Assembly (NCBI GenBank): GCA_020631735.1
Contig: CM036168.1
Coordinates: forward strand, 102,320,036-102,384,035
Reading direction: 5' to 3'
Source of the DNA: Saccharum officinarum
Taxonomy: Eukaryota > Streptophyta > Magnoliopsida > Poales > Poaceae
Length of the DNA stretch: 64,000 bases
Shown: one piece after another, positions 1 to 10,905 of the stretch
How positions within the stretch are numbered: the first letter of the stretch is position 1
Layout of the letters: every line of letters starts with the position of its first letter
Made by a program: the position numbers and the translations under genes
Notes under the pieces: generated by a model
What the model saw: only the letters and a program-made list of their open reading frames with translations
Databases searched by the model: none
What the model was told of the DNA's origin: nothing

Positions 1-145
1 TACGATCTTGGTTGTATGTTGGTTGGTTTAAAATTCCTCGTGATTTTATGGAATCTCGGGTTATACGGGTTTAAGTTTGATAAATTAACCGCCTCGGTGG
101 AAGATTTTCTTTCTTAATCTCGTATAATTACGTTGATCCGTTACA
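1..145 (+). repeat. 3' end of the 5' LTR of element A
   Basis: This stretch nearly repeats 10665-10809, the end of the downstream LTR, and closes with the same CCGTTACA terminus. The rest of this LTR lies left of the window. Confidence 0.92.
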
Positions 146-147
146 GC

Positions 148-159
148 TGGTATCGGAGC
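148..159 (+). other. Primer-binding site of element A
   Basis: TGGTATCGGAGC starts two bases after the LTR end. It matches the complement of the plant initiator-methionine tRNA 3' end (TGGTATCAGAGC) with one mismatch, as is usual for Ty3/gypsy chromoviruses. Confidence 0.88.
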
Positions 160-930
160 ATGGTTTAGCATGTTACTGTTCACATGGGTATTTAAAAACA
201 AAACTGTGTTTTCAACTAAGCTTTTAAATTTAAGAGTGTGCCAGTGATCATATCCTTTATGCCCAATAAGGACTCTAGGTGGCTTAATTAAGTACTAACT
301 TGGGGGTTTGCATCATATTTTTAATTTTGTCGCTCATACGGCGTGCTATTGTATGAGTGCCATTCAATTGAGTGGTAATGTATGGATCAATTCCCTCTAC
401 GCCCTGGTAAGTGAGAGTTGTGAGAGCATGGTCGGATACACTGCCGATCTAGAGGAGTGCTTATGTGATACCGAAATACTTACGTGCCATGCGCATGTTC
501 GTATGAGGGTATTCAAATGGTGGGGACTTCCATCATGCGGTGACGATGCCGTCAATAGGACGATGATTCGGGTAGTTGTTACTGTTATACTCGTATCTGG
601 GGATGCGTGTAGAGCGAGTAACTTACTTTACTGCTTTCTTGCATATTTTCATACTGTGAGGTTTGGGCTGAAGTGACTTTCTGCAGGTACATAACAACGC
701 TTTCGAGTAGTACGTATTAGTTACGTTACAAGAGATCGTTGTATGTCACCGTTTATTCCATTAGTAGTTATTAGTTTTCTAAGTTTGTGAGAACGTACGG
801 AACGTGCATGTATCATGTTGTGCATTTCATTCATGGCATTGTTCCTCCCCTTATAAGTTGATTATCTCATTTCGATAAAAATGCCAACTTAAAAATCTGT
901 TCTCACCACGGTAATAAAATTTTGCTACAG
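160..930 (+). promoter_or_regulatory. Element A leader with hairpin and conserved splice sites
   Basis: This untranslated leader also occurs in D and F. It holds a 7-bp hairpin (CTCATAC at 333-339, GTATGAG at 351-357), a consensus splice donor CTG|GTAAGT (intron would start at 407), a pyrimidine-rich TTTCTGCAG (678-686) followed by GTACAT that could act as acceptor or donor, and TTTTGCTACAG (920-930) directly before the ATG of the H3-like ORF. The 123-codon open frame at 308-676 is not kept in the related leaders and looks non-coding. Splicing is inferred from motifs kept at the same places in A, D and F. Confidence 0.6.
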
Positions 931-1982
931 ATGGCACGTACCAAGCAGACAACCCGTAAGTCCACCGGCAGAGCTCCCTGTCATCAGCTTGCTCTACGCA
1001 CTCGTCAGCGCCACACTTTTCTTGGAGAGTTTGGGATGCCTACGCTCTTGTGGAGAGTACTCAGCTATGTAGGCTATCCTGATGGGATGGAGCCCCGCTA
1101 CTTTTGGTCGAATGAGCGGTTGGGGAAGGACTTTTGGTGACTATGGAAGCAGTAGTTCATCCCTGAGGTGATGGTTCTGAATGGACCGGTTGGCATTTTG
1201 AGTCAACTGGCAGGACCCCTGAAGAAGCCGCTGAGAGGGCAGCCTTTGGGATCCTGAGGGATATCATGGATCACTTTCCTCAGGAGTTGGCAGCAGCTAT
1301 AGTTGGAGTCTTTCCGAGGGGCAACCCCTCCACTGACTCGTGGCAGCAGGCAAGAGGAAGATCTCTGGAGATTAGCGCCGCAGAAGCACAGAACAGTGAC
1401 AACCCCGCTATGAGTGCCATGTTCGCAGTGATGAGGGCCTATGATGGAGTGGAAGGTAGCCTGAGACGTGTGTCTAGTGCTCTTGGTCAGGCTCGTGATG
1501 ACCGCCGTCAGCTTCAGAGAGATCACGACGCCGAGATTGAGAGGCTCAACACAGAGATGGCTCAGTTGACTCGTCAGAGAGATCAGGCTACCTAGAGGAC
1601 TGTGGCTTTCGAAGGAGATGTACGTGCCCTGAGAGAGCAGGTTGGGCGACTGACCACCGCCAACAGGAACGCTGAGCGCATGTTGACTCATGTGCTCCAT
1701 CAGAGGAATGAAGCCTGGTCCGCAGAGAATGTGTTGAGGGCTAGACAGTTTGAGCTAGAGCAACAGCTGGCATATGCAGAGGAATATAATGACAATCTGC
1801 ATGAGGAGGTTCATCGGCTGAACAATCAACTCAACCCCTATGTTCCTCCTGGTGCGGCAGAGATGGATTTGGATGAAGACGAAGATCCTGAAGAGCCCGA
1901 AGCACCAGTTGGGGAGCACCACGACGCTGCTGATGGCGACAACGCCGACGTCTCTGACTTAGACAGCGACCACGATGAGTAG
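931..1982 (+). pseudogene. Histone H3-tail-like accessory ORF of element A (broken)
   Basis: The ATG at 931 follows TGCTACAG. The product begins ARTKQTTRKSTGRAPCHQL, close to the histone H3 N-terminus ([20 protein letters not shown]), with K4 and K9 kept and one Gly lost. There is no histone fold after it. A region starting FGMPTLLWRVL (shared with element F) follows, then a predicted coiled coil with the motif LHEEVHRL, then an Asp/Glu-rich C-terminus ending at 1982. It is broken by a stop at 1138-1140, a frameshift between about 1140 and 1266 (the frame changes), and an in-frame TAG at 1593-1595. Family function is unknown. By inference the tail could engage readers or writers of H3 K4/K9, but nothing in the sequence proves it. 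Confidence 0.75.
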
Positions 1983-2351
1983 GCTAGTAGTTGTTGCGCT
2001 AGCTACTAGGTTCCATCTACATGATCTTTTGCTTTGTTGGCACGTGGGGCATGTAATAATGAGTAGAAAGACTAAGGCTTTGATGTAATGTTGGAAAGCT
2101 TGGATGTGTTTGTGGCGGTCTCCGAACGTCAAAAGTCCAGTGTATGTATGCTGGCAACTTGGTTGTAATGGACGCGATGTGTGCGCTTTAAGTAATCTAA
2201 TTAGTGATGTTGTGTTAATTGGAATGACTTGTTGTGCCCCTGTTTTATTGTATGAATTTATTCTCTCCAGTAAATTCAGTTCGGCATGATTTTTCATTCG
2301 GTCGCAATTCCTACAACATCACCTAATAATTACTGTTGCTGAAACATGCAG

Positions 2352-5300
2352 ATGCCGAACACTCGTCGTACCGTGTATGGTGCCGCTGAGGCTGGTGGCA
2401 GTGCAGCTGCTAATGATGACCGTGATCCACCACCGCCTCCTCCACCCTACACTGCGGAACAGTTTTTTGCACAATTTCTTGGAAGCCAACATAATATGGA
2501 GAGCATGCAACAGAATATGGAAGCTGCGTTGCGCAGTATCGCAGATAACACCCGTCGGGGGATAAACCCGGGTGGGCACGAAGCAAATCAGTACAGCAGT
2601 TTCAAGGACTTCATGGATACTCGTCCACCGATCTTCAAGGAAGCCGCAGAACCCTTGGATGCAGAAGAGTGGATTAATACTATGGAAGACAAGTTCCGTG
2701 TCTTGAGAATGACTGAAGTGTTGAAGACTGAGTATGCAGCTCATCAGCTTCAAGGTCCGGCAGGAATGTGGTGGAAACATCACCGCACCACTTTTCCTCC
2801 CCACGCTCACATCACTTGGAGGGAGTTCACCGAAGCCTTCCGTGGAACGTACATTCCACCTGGTCTGACCGAGATGAAGCTTGGGGAATTTCTGGCACTG
2901 AATCAAGGCACGAAGACTGTAACTCAATATCTACATGCATTCAATAACCTGAGCCGTTATGCTCCTGATATGGTGAATACTGAGGCCAAGAAGATCGCTA
3001 GCTTCAAGAGAGGCCTGAATCCCAAGATGATGAAACATGTGGGTACAAATATGAGGACTAGTTTCAATGACTTCGTTAGTGACTGTCTGAAGCAAGAGAA
3101 GAACAACAATGTTTATGCTGCTTCCAAGATCCGTAAGAGAGCTTTCGAGTCGGGTCCGTCCCAGTCCAGAGCCCCAGTGGCCAACCGTCCAGCTTATCGG
3201 TCGCCTGCCCCAGGTGCAAGGTTTAGGCCACCGCAAAGGAAGAATCAGAATGCTCAGCAACCCCAGAGGAACCAGAAACCATTCAAGATGGCATTGCCTC
3301 AGGCGAAGACAGGACAAGGCAGTTCATCTGGAACTGTGGCTCAAGTGAAGGGACCGTGCTTCAACTGCAACCAACCCGAACACTTTGCAAAGTTTTGTCC
3401 CTACCCTAAGAAACAGCAGACACAGTATCAAGCTCGTGTGCATCACACCACCGTGGATGACATCCCTAAAGGAGAACCGATAACAGCTGGTATGTTTTCT
3501 ATCAACAATCATCCTGCAGTAGTCTTGTTTGATTCCGGATCATCTCATTCCTTTGTAAGTCAAGCATTTGTTAAGAGGCATGAGCAAAGGATAGTCGAAT
3601 TGGAATGTGCATATAAAATCAGTTCAGCTGGGGCTGATCTGTTGACTAATCAGATAGTTCAGGGAGTAACCCTAAACATATCAAACCGACAATATAAGCT
3701 TAATCTGATAGTCATGCCAGGGTTAGTTTTGGATGTGATCATGGGTATGAACTGGATGAATAAGATAGGGGTAGTAATCGATATTGGAGGAAGGAGTATC
3801 TCTCTTAAGGAACCAAGTGGGGAAGGCACCTTTCGGGTGGTCCTACCTCGGCAAGTAGACCTAGCTAGCACGACTTGTGCGGTCCAAACTACTCTGCTAG
3901 CCCAGATTCCAGTGGTCTATGAGTTTGCAGATGTGTTTCCGGATGAGTTACCTGGACTTCCACCAGATCGAGATGTTGAGTTTGCCATTGAGTTAATTCC
4001 GGGAACAGCACCGATCTCGAGAAGGCCCTATCGGATGCCTCCTAATGAGTTAGCCGAATTGAAGAAGCAACTCCAGGACTTACTAAAGAAAGGTTTGATT
4101 CGTCCCAGCTCGTCTGAATGGGGATGCCCCGCTCTATTTGTGAAAAAGAAGAAGGATAACTCCTTACGCATGTGCGTGGATTATCGACCACTGAATGCAG
4201 TGACAATTAAAAACAAGTATCCTCTTCCTCGGATTGATATCTTGTTTGACCAATTGTCTAACGCCAAAGTGTTCTCTAAGATAGATTTGAGATCAGGATA
4301 CCATCAGATAAAGATTAGGCCGCAAGATGTGCCTAATACTGCGTTCTCTACCAGATATGGCTTGTACGAGTATCTTGTCATGTCCTTCGAATTGACAAAC
4401 GCTCCTACATACTTTATGTATCTGATGAATTCTGTTTTCATGCCAGAGTTGGACAAGTTTGTGATTGTGTTCATTGATGACATTCTAATATATTCAGAGA
4501 ATGAAGAAGATCACGCAGAGCACCTCAGGATTGTCTTGACTAGACTCAGAGAACATCGACTGTATGCGAAGTTCAGCAAGTGTGAGTTCTGGCTTAAGAC
4601 AGTTCCTTTTCTCGGCCACGTGTTGTCTGAAAATGGCATTTCCGTAGACCCTAGTAAGGTGCAAGAGGTTATGGACTGGAAGTCACCAACCTCAGTGCAT
4701 GAAGTTCGCAGTTTTCTTGGTTTAGCCGGTTACTATCGTCGCTTCATACCATATTTCTCGAAGATTGCCAAACCAATGACAAGCCTGTTACAGAAGGATC
4801 ATAAGTTTGTATGGACAGAGGAGTGCGAGGCAGCTTTCTGCACCTTGCGAAAGTTGTTGACCACTGCTCCTGTTCTGGCCCAACCGGATATAGAAAAGTC
4901 ATTTGATGTGTTCTGTGACGCATCTAAGAATGGGTTAGGATGTGTACTAATGCAAAATGGAAGGGTCATTGCCTATGCCTCACGTCAATTGAGGAAGCAT
5001 GAAGTTAACTATCCTACACATGATTTGGAGCTTGCAGCAGTGGTGCATGCTCTAAAGATTTGGAGACACTACCTGCTGGGTAATGTGTGTAATCTCTTTA
5101 CAGATCATAAGAGTCTCAAATACATTTTTACCCAATCTGAGTTGAACATGCGACAGAGAAGATGGTTAGAGCTGATAAAGGACTATAATCTAAACGTGCA
5201 TTATCATCCCGGAAGGCTAATGTAGTAGCAGATGCACTGAGCAGAAAATCACATGCTATTGATGTGCAACCGTTGTTTGAAGAAGGGTTCAATTTGTTAC

Positions 5301-6803
5301 ATCCTGCTGTGTTGCATAATATTCAGATCAGTTGTACTCTGGAAAACCAGGTCATTGAAGGTCAGAAGACATATAAGGGAATCTTTCATATCAAGGAGAA
5401 GATGAAGAGGGAACCCACCAAACACTTTCGATTGGATGACCAAGGAGTGTTATGGTTTAAGGATCGCCTGGTAGTGCCTAAGGATAGAGAGCTTAAGAAC
5501 AAGTTGATGAATGAGGCCCATCATTCCAAGCTATCTATTCACCCCAGAAGTAGTAAGATGTACCAAGATTTGCGACCCCGTTATTGGTGGACTAAGATGA
5601 AAAAAGAAATTGCAGCATACGTTGCTCGTTGCGACATGTGTTGTATAGTTAAAGCTCTTCACATGAGACCTGCAGGACTTCTGCAACCCTTGTCTGTACC
5701 CGATTGAAAATGGGATGATATAAGTATGGATTTCATCACTGGTCTTCCCACCACACAGAAGGGACATGATTCTATTTGGGTAATAGTAGATCGTCTCACC
5801 AAGACAGCTCACTTTCTGCCAGTTAAGACAACATTCCGACCACCTCAATATGCAGAAAAGTACATTGCTGAGATTGTCCGATTACATGGTATACCAAAAA
5901 CGATCGTGTCTGATCGTAGTTCACAGTTTACCTTTCATTTTTTGGAACATCTTCATAAAGGTTTGGGTACTAGTTTAATTCGTAGTACGGCTTACCATCC
6001 ACAAACAGATGGGCAGATAGAACGAGTTAATGTCGTACTTGAAGATATGCTTAGAGCTTGTGTACTATCATCCAGAGGCTCATGGGAATCCTGGTTACCG
6101 TTGGCAGAATTCGCTTACAACAACAGTTACCAAGAGAGTATCAAGATGGCACCTTTTGAAGCTTTATATGGCAGGAAGTGCAGGACACCGTTAAATTAGG
6201 TAGAGCCTGGAGAAAGAAGGTTTTATGGAATTGATTTTGTAGATGAGGCAGAGAAGAAGGTCCGTATTATCCGGCAAAACATGCAAGCTGCACAGTCCCG
6301 TTAGAAGAGTTATGCAGACAAGAGAAGGAGACCATTGGATTTCCAAGTGGGTGACTATGTCTATTTAAAGGTTACCCCATGAAGAAGAAACGGTTTGGAA
6401 TCAAGCAGAAACTGTCTGCTAGATATATCGGACCATACCAGATCATAGAGAAAAAGGGTCCCATGGCGTACAAGTTGCGATTGCCAGAAGGGATGAGTTC
6501 GATCTTTCCCGTCTTTCACGTATCCCAGTTGAAGAAATGTCTGCGTGTTCCGGAAGAGAGAATAGAACCGCAGGGGATTCGGATCAAGGCGGACTTGGAA
6601 TATCGTGAACAACCGATTCGAGTTCTGGATACTAAGGACCGAGTCACTCGAAATAAAGTGGTAACAACCTACAAGATTCAGTGGAGCCATCATGATGAGA
6701 GTGATGCTTTATGGGAAACGGGAGAATACCTTCAAACCGCGTATAAAGCTTTTTACGATAAATGGTTCGTAACTCGAAATCTCGGGACGAGATTCTTATA
6801 AGG
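2352..6803 (+). pseudogene. gag-pol: Gag-Pol polyprotein of element A, decayed
   Basis: The ATG at 2352 follows ATGCAG, again an acceptor-like site. Frame one runs to about 5211. It covers Gag with a proline run, a CCHC knuckle ([14 protein letters not shown], about 3357-3398), an aspartic protease (DSGSS, about 3531), reverse transcriptase (FIDD near 4471) and RNase H. A one-base loss near 5211 shifts the frame. Integrase follows with an HHCC zinc region and a DDE core, stops at 5705-5707, 6197-6199 and 6302-6304, and a second shift near 6378. The last segment has the GPY motif and a chromodomain-like C-terminus (about 6600-6760). In RT the usual SFGLTNAP reads SFELTNAP. This would be the replication machinery of the element, now inactive. 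Confidence 0.9.
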
Positions 6804-6811
6804 GGGAGGGC
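6800..6811 (+). other. Polypurine tract of element A
   Basis: AAGGGGGAGGGC lies directly before the 3' LTR, the expected place for the plus-strand primer. The pol stop codon TAA partly precedes it. Confidence 0.85.
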
Positions 6812-9176
6812 TGTAACACCCCTGGGTGTTAAGCACGCATTAGCATTTCAAAGCATAAAGCATTCAGCATCATTTCATGACTAGCATTGCATGAAATATA
6901 GCTCTTTTAAATTTAAACTTGAAAAGCAAATAATTAGAACCCTAACTTTGATGTAAGTGCCAAAAAGGTAGTATACTTTTGGGTATTAGCATTTTTAAAT
7001 AATCTAGAATAAATTAACATGATTTTTGGAGCAACTCTTGGATTCAAATTTATCTCAAATTTTGCTTTAAAATATTCTAAACAAATAAATTTTTGTTTAA
7101 CAATTTAGCTTTAAATCCCAAATTCAAAATCTATTGGGAATTTTGAAAAATGCTCTACATGAAAGTTGTAGAGAATAAAATTTTGAACAACTTTTATTTT
7201 GGGCAAAAGTTCTGAAAACCTCTTTTTCATCTTCAAATTCAAATTTGAAACAAATAAGGAAAATCTGGAAATATTTTTGTAAAAGAAAAATCCATTTTCG
7301 CTTTCATGGGCCGCGGCCTCCTTTTCGGCCCAGCGGCTCTGGCAGCCCAGCCCGCAGCCCCGCGCCGGCGTCCTCCCGCGCGCGCGCCCGCGCGCGACGC
7401 CGTGGCGCCGCGGCAGAGCTCGGCCGCCGCGTGGCCGAACGCCGACGACGCCGCGCGACACGCGCCCCTGTGGCCCCCGCAGCACCGCGCTCGCTTACCC
7501 CCCCTCCGCGCGCTCGTCCGCCTCGGCTGCTCCCTCCATTCCCTCCTCTCGCCCCGCCAGCAGCAGCAGCGCACCGCCGCACCATCACCGGCTCCCGGAG
7601 CTCCGCCACCGCCATTCGCGCTCGTGGCTGCTTCTCCGGCCGATTCCTCCCGGCCTCAGCTCCGCCCCGCTTCCCTCCACCGCGTGCGCGCCTCCACTCC
7701 GCCGCTCGAGCTCAGGTGAGGGCCAATTGGCCGCCCCCCTCCTCCACTGCCGCCATGGCCGCCGTTGGCCGGCGCGCATGGCCGGAGCTCCCTGGCCCTC
7801 CATGCCTCCTCCGGTCTCGAGCATCCGCTTCCCCTTCGCCTAGCGGTGCTCGCGCTCGCCTTCTCGGCCGCCCCCGTGGCCTGCATTGGCCGGCCGACGA
7901 GCTCCAGCGCCGCCGTGCCGCCATCTCCGCCGGCGAGCCTCCTCCGGAGCTCCCGCGCCGCTCGGAGTTGGTGCGCTGGGTGCGTCTCGGTGCGGGGAGC
8001 ACGTTGGTGCCCTCCCCGTCGCCGGAGACCTCACCAGCGGCGAGTTCGCCACCGGTCAGCGCCTCCCCCGCGCTGCTCTGGCTGGCCGGTGGGTCCGTTG
8101 ACCTGTGGGTCCCGCGTGTCAGCGCGTGTGGGTGCACTGCACCGGGTGTATTCAGCGTTTTCACCGGCGAATTTTTAAAAGAATTAAGGAAAATGATTTC
8201 TCAGAAATTATGAAACAGCTTTGAAAAATCATATCTCAAGATTTATAGCTCCAAAAATGATGAAACAAATTTTGAAATGTTCCTCTTGAATAGATCTACA
8301 GTTTAAAAATATCTCATGTTATTTTTGTAACACTTTACTGTGCAAATTTATTTAATTGTTATAAATGCTGATATCTTAGAAAATATGTAGTAAATAAAAT
8401 AATGAAGGGAAAAATGTGATTCTTGTTGCTTTAATCCTTATTAGTGATGTACTTTCTAGGAAAAATATTAGTGAAGCATGTTCTGTGAGAAATTTTTGAA
8501 GTGTAGTTCAAATGCTTTTAATTGATAATCTTTGTTATTTTTAGTAGAGAGCTAATTTTGTATAGAACATACATGTGATAATTTTGTAGTATGTTAGTTT
8601 ACTGTTAGTAACATAGGAAAAATGTGAAATCTGTTGTTTGATACTTTTTCTAGTACAAAATAATTTCATGCTCATATGTAGGCTATAACTTGTTTATTTT
8701 GTACAGGCAGTTTTACATATGCAGTTCTCATAAAAATTTAGTAGTAGGTTAGTTAGGGTAAGAGTAATCTACTGGAATTTTTGTAGATTTTTAGCTATAC
8801 CAGGGTAGGTGTTACTGTGTAACCCTAGTTAAATAGGGAATAAAAGATTATTCTTTATGAGAAATTAAGAGAAATAAAATATGTTTGGTGTATCTTTGAA
8901 GCATCATTATGCCTTGCTGATGTTGTGGATGAGTTAGGTTGGTAAGCTTTGGTAGCTTAGGTTCACTTGTATGTGTAGATAATAGGCTAGCTAATAGAAG
9001 AATAAGGTGCATGTTTTAGGGTATATGTTCTTGGATGACGTGGACTACCTTGTAGAAGAAATAATTATATCCAAACTGCTCATTCCATGTGCTCATCTGC
9101 ATCTCATATCATCAAAGCACTCCATCACAATCTGATGCATCATTCGCATGTTTACTTATGCACTTGCATTATACAG

Positions 9177-9326
9177 GATCGCAGGAAGAGTCGCAGGTAG
9201 CAGTACAGGAGGAGCAGGCTTGGACGGATCAGCAGGAACCCCAGGCACAGGAGGTGCCCGAGGAGGAAGAGTCAGGCGAGGAGCTGCCAGAGTGCGTCGA
9301 CCACCATCCTAGCTCGTTCGAAAGAG
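9177..9326 (+). CDS. LTR-encoded accessory gene, acidic exon (element A)
   Basis: The exon follows TTATACAG and runs in phase 1 (first base supplied by the previous exon). It encodes a Glu/Gln-rich stretch, then ELPECVDHHPSSFER, and stops at a GC-type donor AGAG|GCAAGC. The C-x2-H pair is CVDH. Related exons in C, D and F keep the protein while synonymous sites change: the Leu codon is CTG, CTT, CTA or CTC in A, C, D and F. The first exon is uncertain; the conserved donor at 7715 is a candidate, but no in-frame ATG is evident there. With the exon at 10391-10452 this would give a C-x2-H-x15-C-x2-C protein, probably zinc-binding. Splicing and function are inferred. Confidence 0.6.
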
Positions 9327-10390
9327 GCAAGCCCCGGAGCATTTTAAGTCTCCTATTTTATAAAAGTTGTTCCTTACTACATGAACTATAGTTATATATA
9401 TTGTTGCATTAAGTTATAGGAGTTGAGTGAAACCGTTGTTGCATTATTACCTTGGCCACCGGATTATCTTTTACCCTATTGGGTCAGGATTGAGTAAATT
9501 GCTTAGCCATGCTTAAACCGGTAGAAGTCAGGTGATTTCTTGTCACTTGCAAGCTATAGGTGGATATCGGGCTATGGTTAGCTGAAATGGTGATCATGAA
9601 AAGTAACAAAGTGTTGATGGATAAACGGAGACCGGGCGGAGTCTTATAGGGTTTTGGACTATAGTGATTCCGCCTGTGTCGATTAAGGACCGGTCATTGC
9701 TCGTCCCTCTTGTCATGTTGAACGCATGCCTCACATTTAGCTGGCCGAATAAAGTACATTTCGACCGCGAAGCTAGTGACACTTTTCGAGCCGGGATAAA
9801 CTCGGGTTGGTAGACTGGTGTTGAAGGGGGTGTAACGGGGATGCGAAGAGTGAGCCCAAGGTGCGTCCTGGCAGTCGGGCAGTTCCTGGGTAGTGCGATC
9901 CATGATTGTTATCCCACGGCTTCTTAGAAAGTGTCATTGGTGATCTACGCGACCCTGACGGGGGAAGCATGGTTTGTGTGAGGAATAAATCTCCAGCTGG
10001 ATAGGAATTCGATTCGAATCGCCGTCGCTTCCGGTTAGTGAGCACTTGACTCGAGCTATGGCATCATAGTAACATTAATGGAACACTGATGGTTAAGTGA
10101 ATGATGTTGGAAATGCTAAACCTGATGTGGTAATCTAGATTGTTAATGATGAATCAGGTGATCGTTTTAGCAATAGGTGCTTACCTAGCTTGAATAGGTT
10201 ATACTAAAAGTGATGCAAAAAGTACTGGTATAGTTTTTCATAACAACTTATGCTTTTCGCAAATAAGTCAATCCAGTCCAATCTATAAAGTCTTGCATGA
10301 TCCTTGGTGTCCTTTATTTCTGGTTTATGACGGGTAAGTCTAGTTGAGTACATTCTCGTACTCAGGGCGTTGTTCCCATCGTTGTTGCAG

Positions 10391-10452
10391 ATGGTCAGAT
10401 GTACTATGGGTACTGCTCCAACTGTCTGTATCCGGCGATGGGCGACAACTAG
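10391..10452 (+). CDS. LTR-encoded accessory gene, terminal CxxC exon (element A)
   Basis: The exon follows GTTGTTGCAG at 10381-10390 and begins in phase 1, matching the phase at which the acidic exon ends. It encodes DGQMYYGYCSNCLYPAMGDN and a TAG stop (10450-10452). The C-x2-C pair (CSNC) is also present in C, F and D. Differences from C and F are mostly third-base changes, for example Leu CTG/CTT/CTC, Pro CCG/CCT and Gly GGC/GGT. The intron from 9327 to 10390 would be 1,064 bp of the GC-AG type. Confidence 0.6.
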
Positions 10453-10809
10453 GACCTTGGGCAAGGGTCACTATGTTCGTCTTATCCAATGCTTTTATGG
10501 ACCATGACTATCTACTGGCACTGTATTTGAATTAAGTGTGTGTGTAAAACTACTTGCTTCCGCTATGTTATTTTGAACTATGTTGTAATAACTTTTATTC
10601 CGAACTCCGATGTACTCCACTTTTATTATGAACTCTATGTATCATGTGAACTGTGGCTGCTAAATCAGTACGATCTTGGTTGTATGTTGGTTTGAAATCC
10701 CTCGTGATTTCATGGAATCTCAGGTTATACAGGTTTAAGTTTGATAAATTAACCGCCTTGGTGGAAGATTTTCTTTCTTAATCTCGTATAATTACGTTGA
10801 TCCGTTACA

Positions 10810-10905
10810 ACTATTACTCGCTCCATCACCTATGGTTGCCAACTGATGACGTGGCACTCCTTGCGGACCAGTTTTCTTGCGAGGAGTCGTCTTCACACGT
10901 GTCAT
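10810..10905 (-). CDS. Histone H3-tail-like ORF of element B, 5' fragment
   Basis: The minus-strand ATG at 10905-10903 follows GCTTCAGG, an acceptor-like AG one base upstream. The 32 visible codons begin TRVKTTPRKKTGPQGVPRHQ and continue with LAT. Against H3 this keeps R2, K4, T6, R8, K9, T11, G12, then P-R-x-Q-L-A-T with one extra residue. It is more divergent than the D, A and F copies, but the match spans about 22 positions. The insertion of element A removes the remainder. By comparison with G it would continue into a coiled coil and an acidic tail. Confidence 0.65.

Larger units (their letters stand above)
1..10809 (+). mobile_element. Element A: Tekay-like Ty3/gypsy retrotransposon, 5' end outside window
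   Basis: The order is end of 5' LTR (1-145), PBS (148-159), leader, H3-tail-like ORF (931-1982), gag-pol (2352-6803), PPT (6800-6811) and complete 3' LTR (6812-10809). The visible 145 bp of the 5' LTR differs from the matching end of the 3' LTR (10665-10809) at about six substitutions and one 4-bp indel. That suggests an insertion clearly older than element D, although the sample is small. The element interrupts element B: the minus-strand H3-like ORF of B resumes exactly at 10810. Both long ORFs carry frameshifts and stops, so this copy is not autonomous. Confidence 0.9.
6812..10809 (+). repeat. 3' LTR of element A (3,998 bp)
   Basis: Begins TGTAAC and ends GTTACA, a 6-bp terminal inverted repeat. 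Three zones are visible. AT-rich 6812-7300 carries a terminal hairpin (TAACACC 6814-6820, GGTGTTA 6825-6831). A very GC- and CpG-rich block (about 7300-8130) contains a splice-donor match CAG|GTGAGG (exon end 7715). AT-rich DNA follows to the end, holding two coding-like exons (9177-9326 and 10391-10452). Long open frames across the GC block (for example 7245-8213) occur on both strands and are compositional. The same plan recurs in C, D and F. Confidence 0.92.

Noticed and set aside
308..676. 123-codon frame in the A leader
   Set aside because: The related leaders of D and F do not keep the frame; conservation there is of RNA-like features and splice motifs.
931..1140. A true histone H3 gene or pseudogene
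   Set aside because: The likeness ends after about 22 residues; no alpha-N helix or histone fold follows, and the ORF belongs to the element's leader in five copies.
7245..8213. 322-codon open frame in the GC block of the A LTR, and similar frames at 51300-52205 and 16306-16854
   Set aside because: Open in several frames on both strands, Arg/Pro/Ala-rich, and not alike between related LTRs; explained by GC composition.
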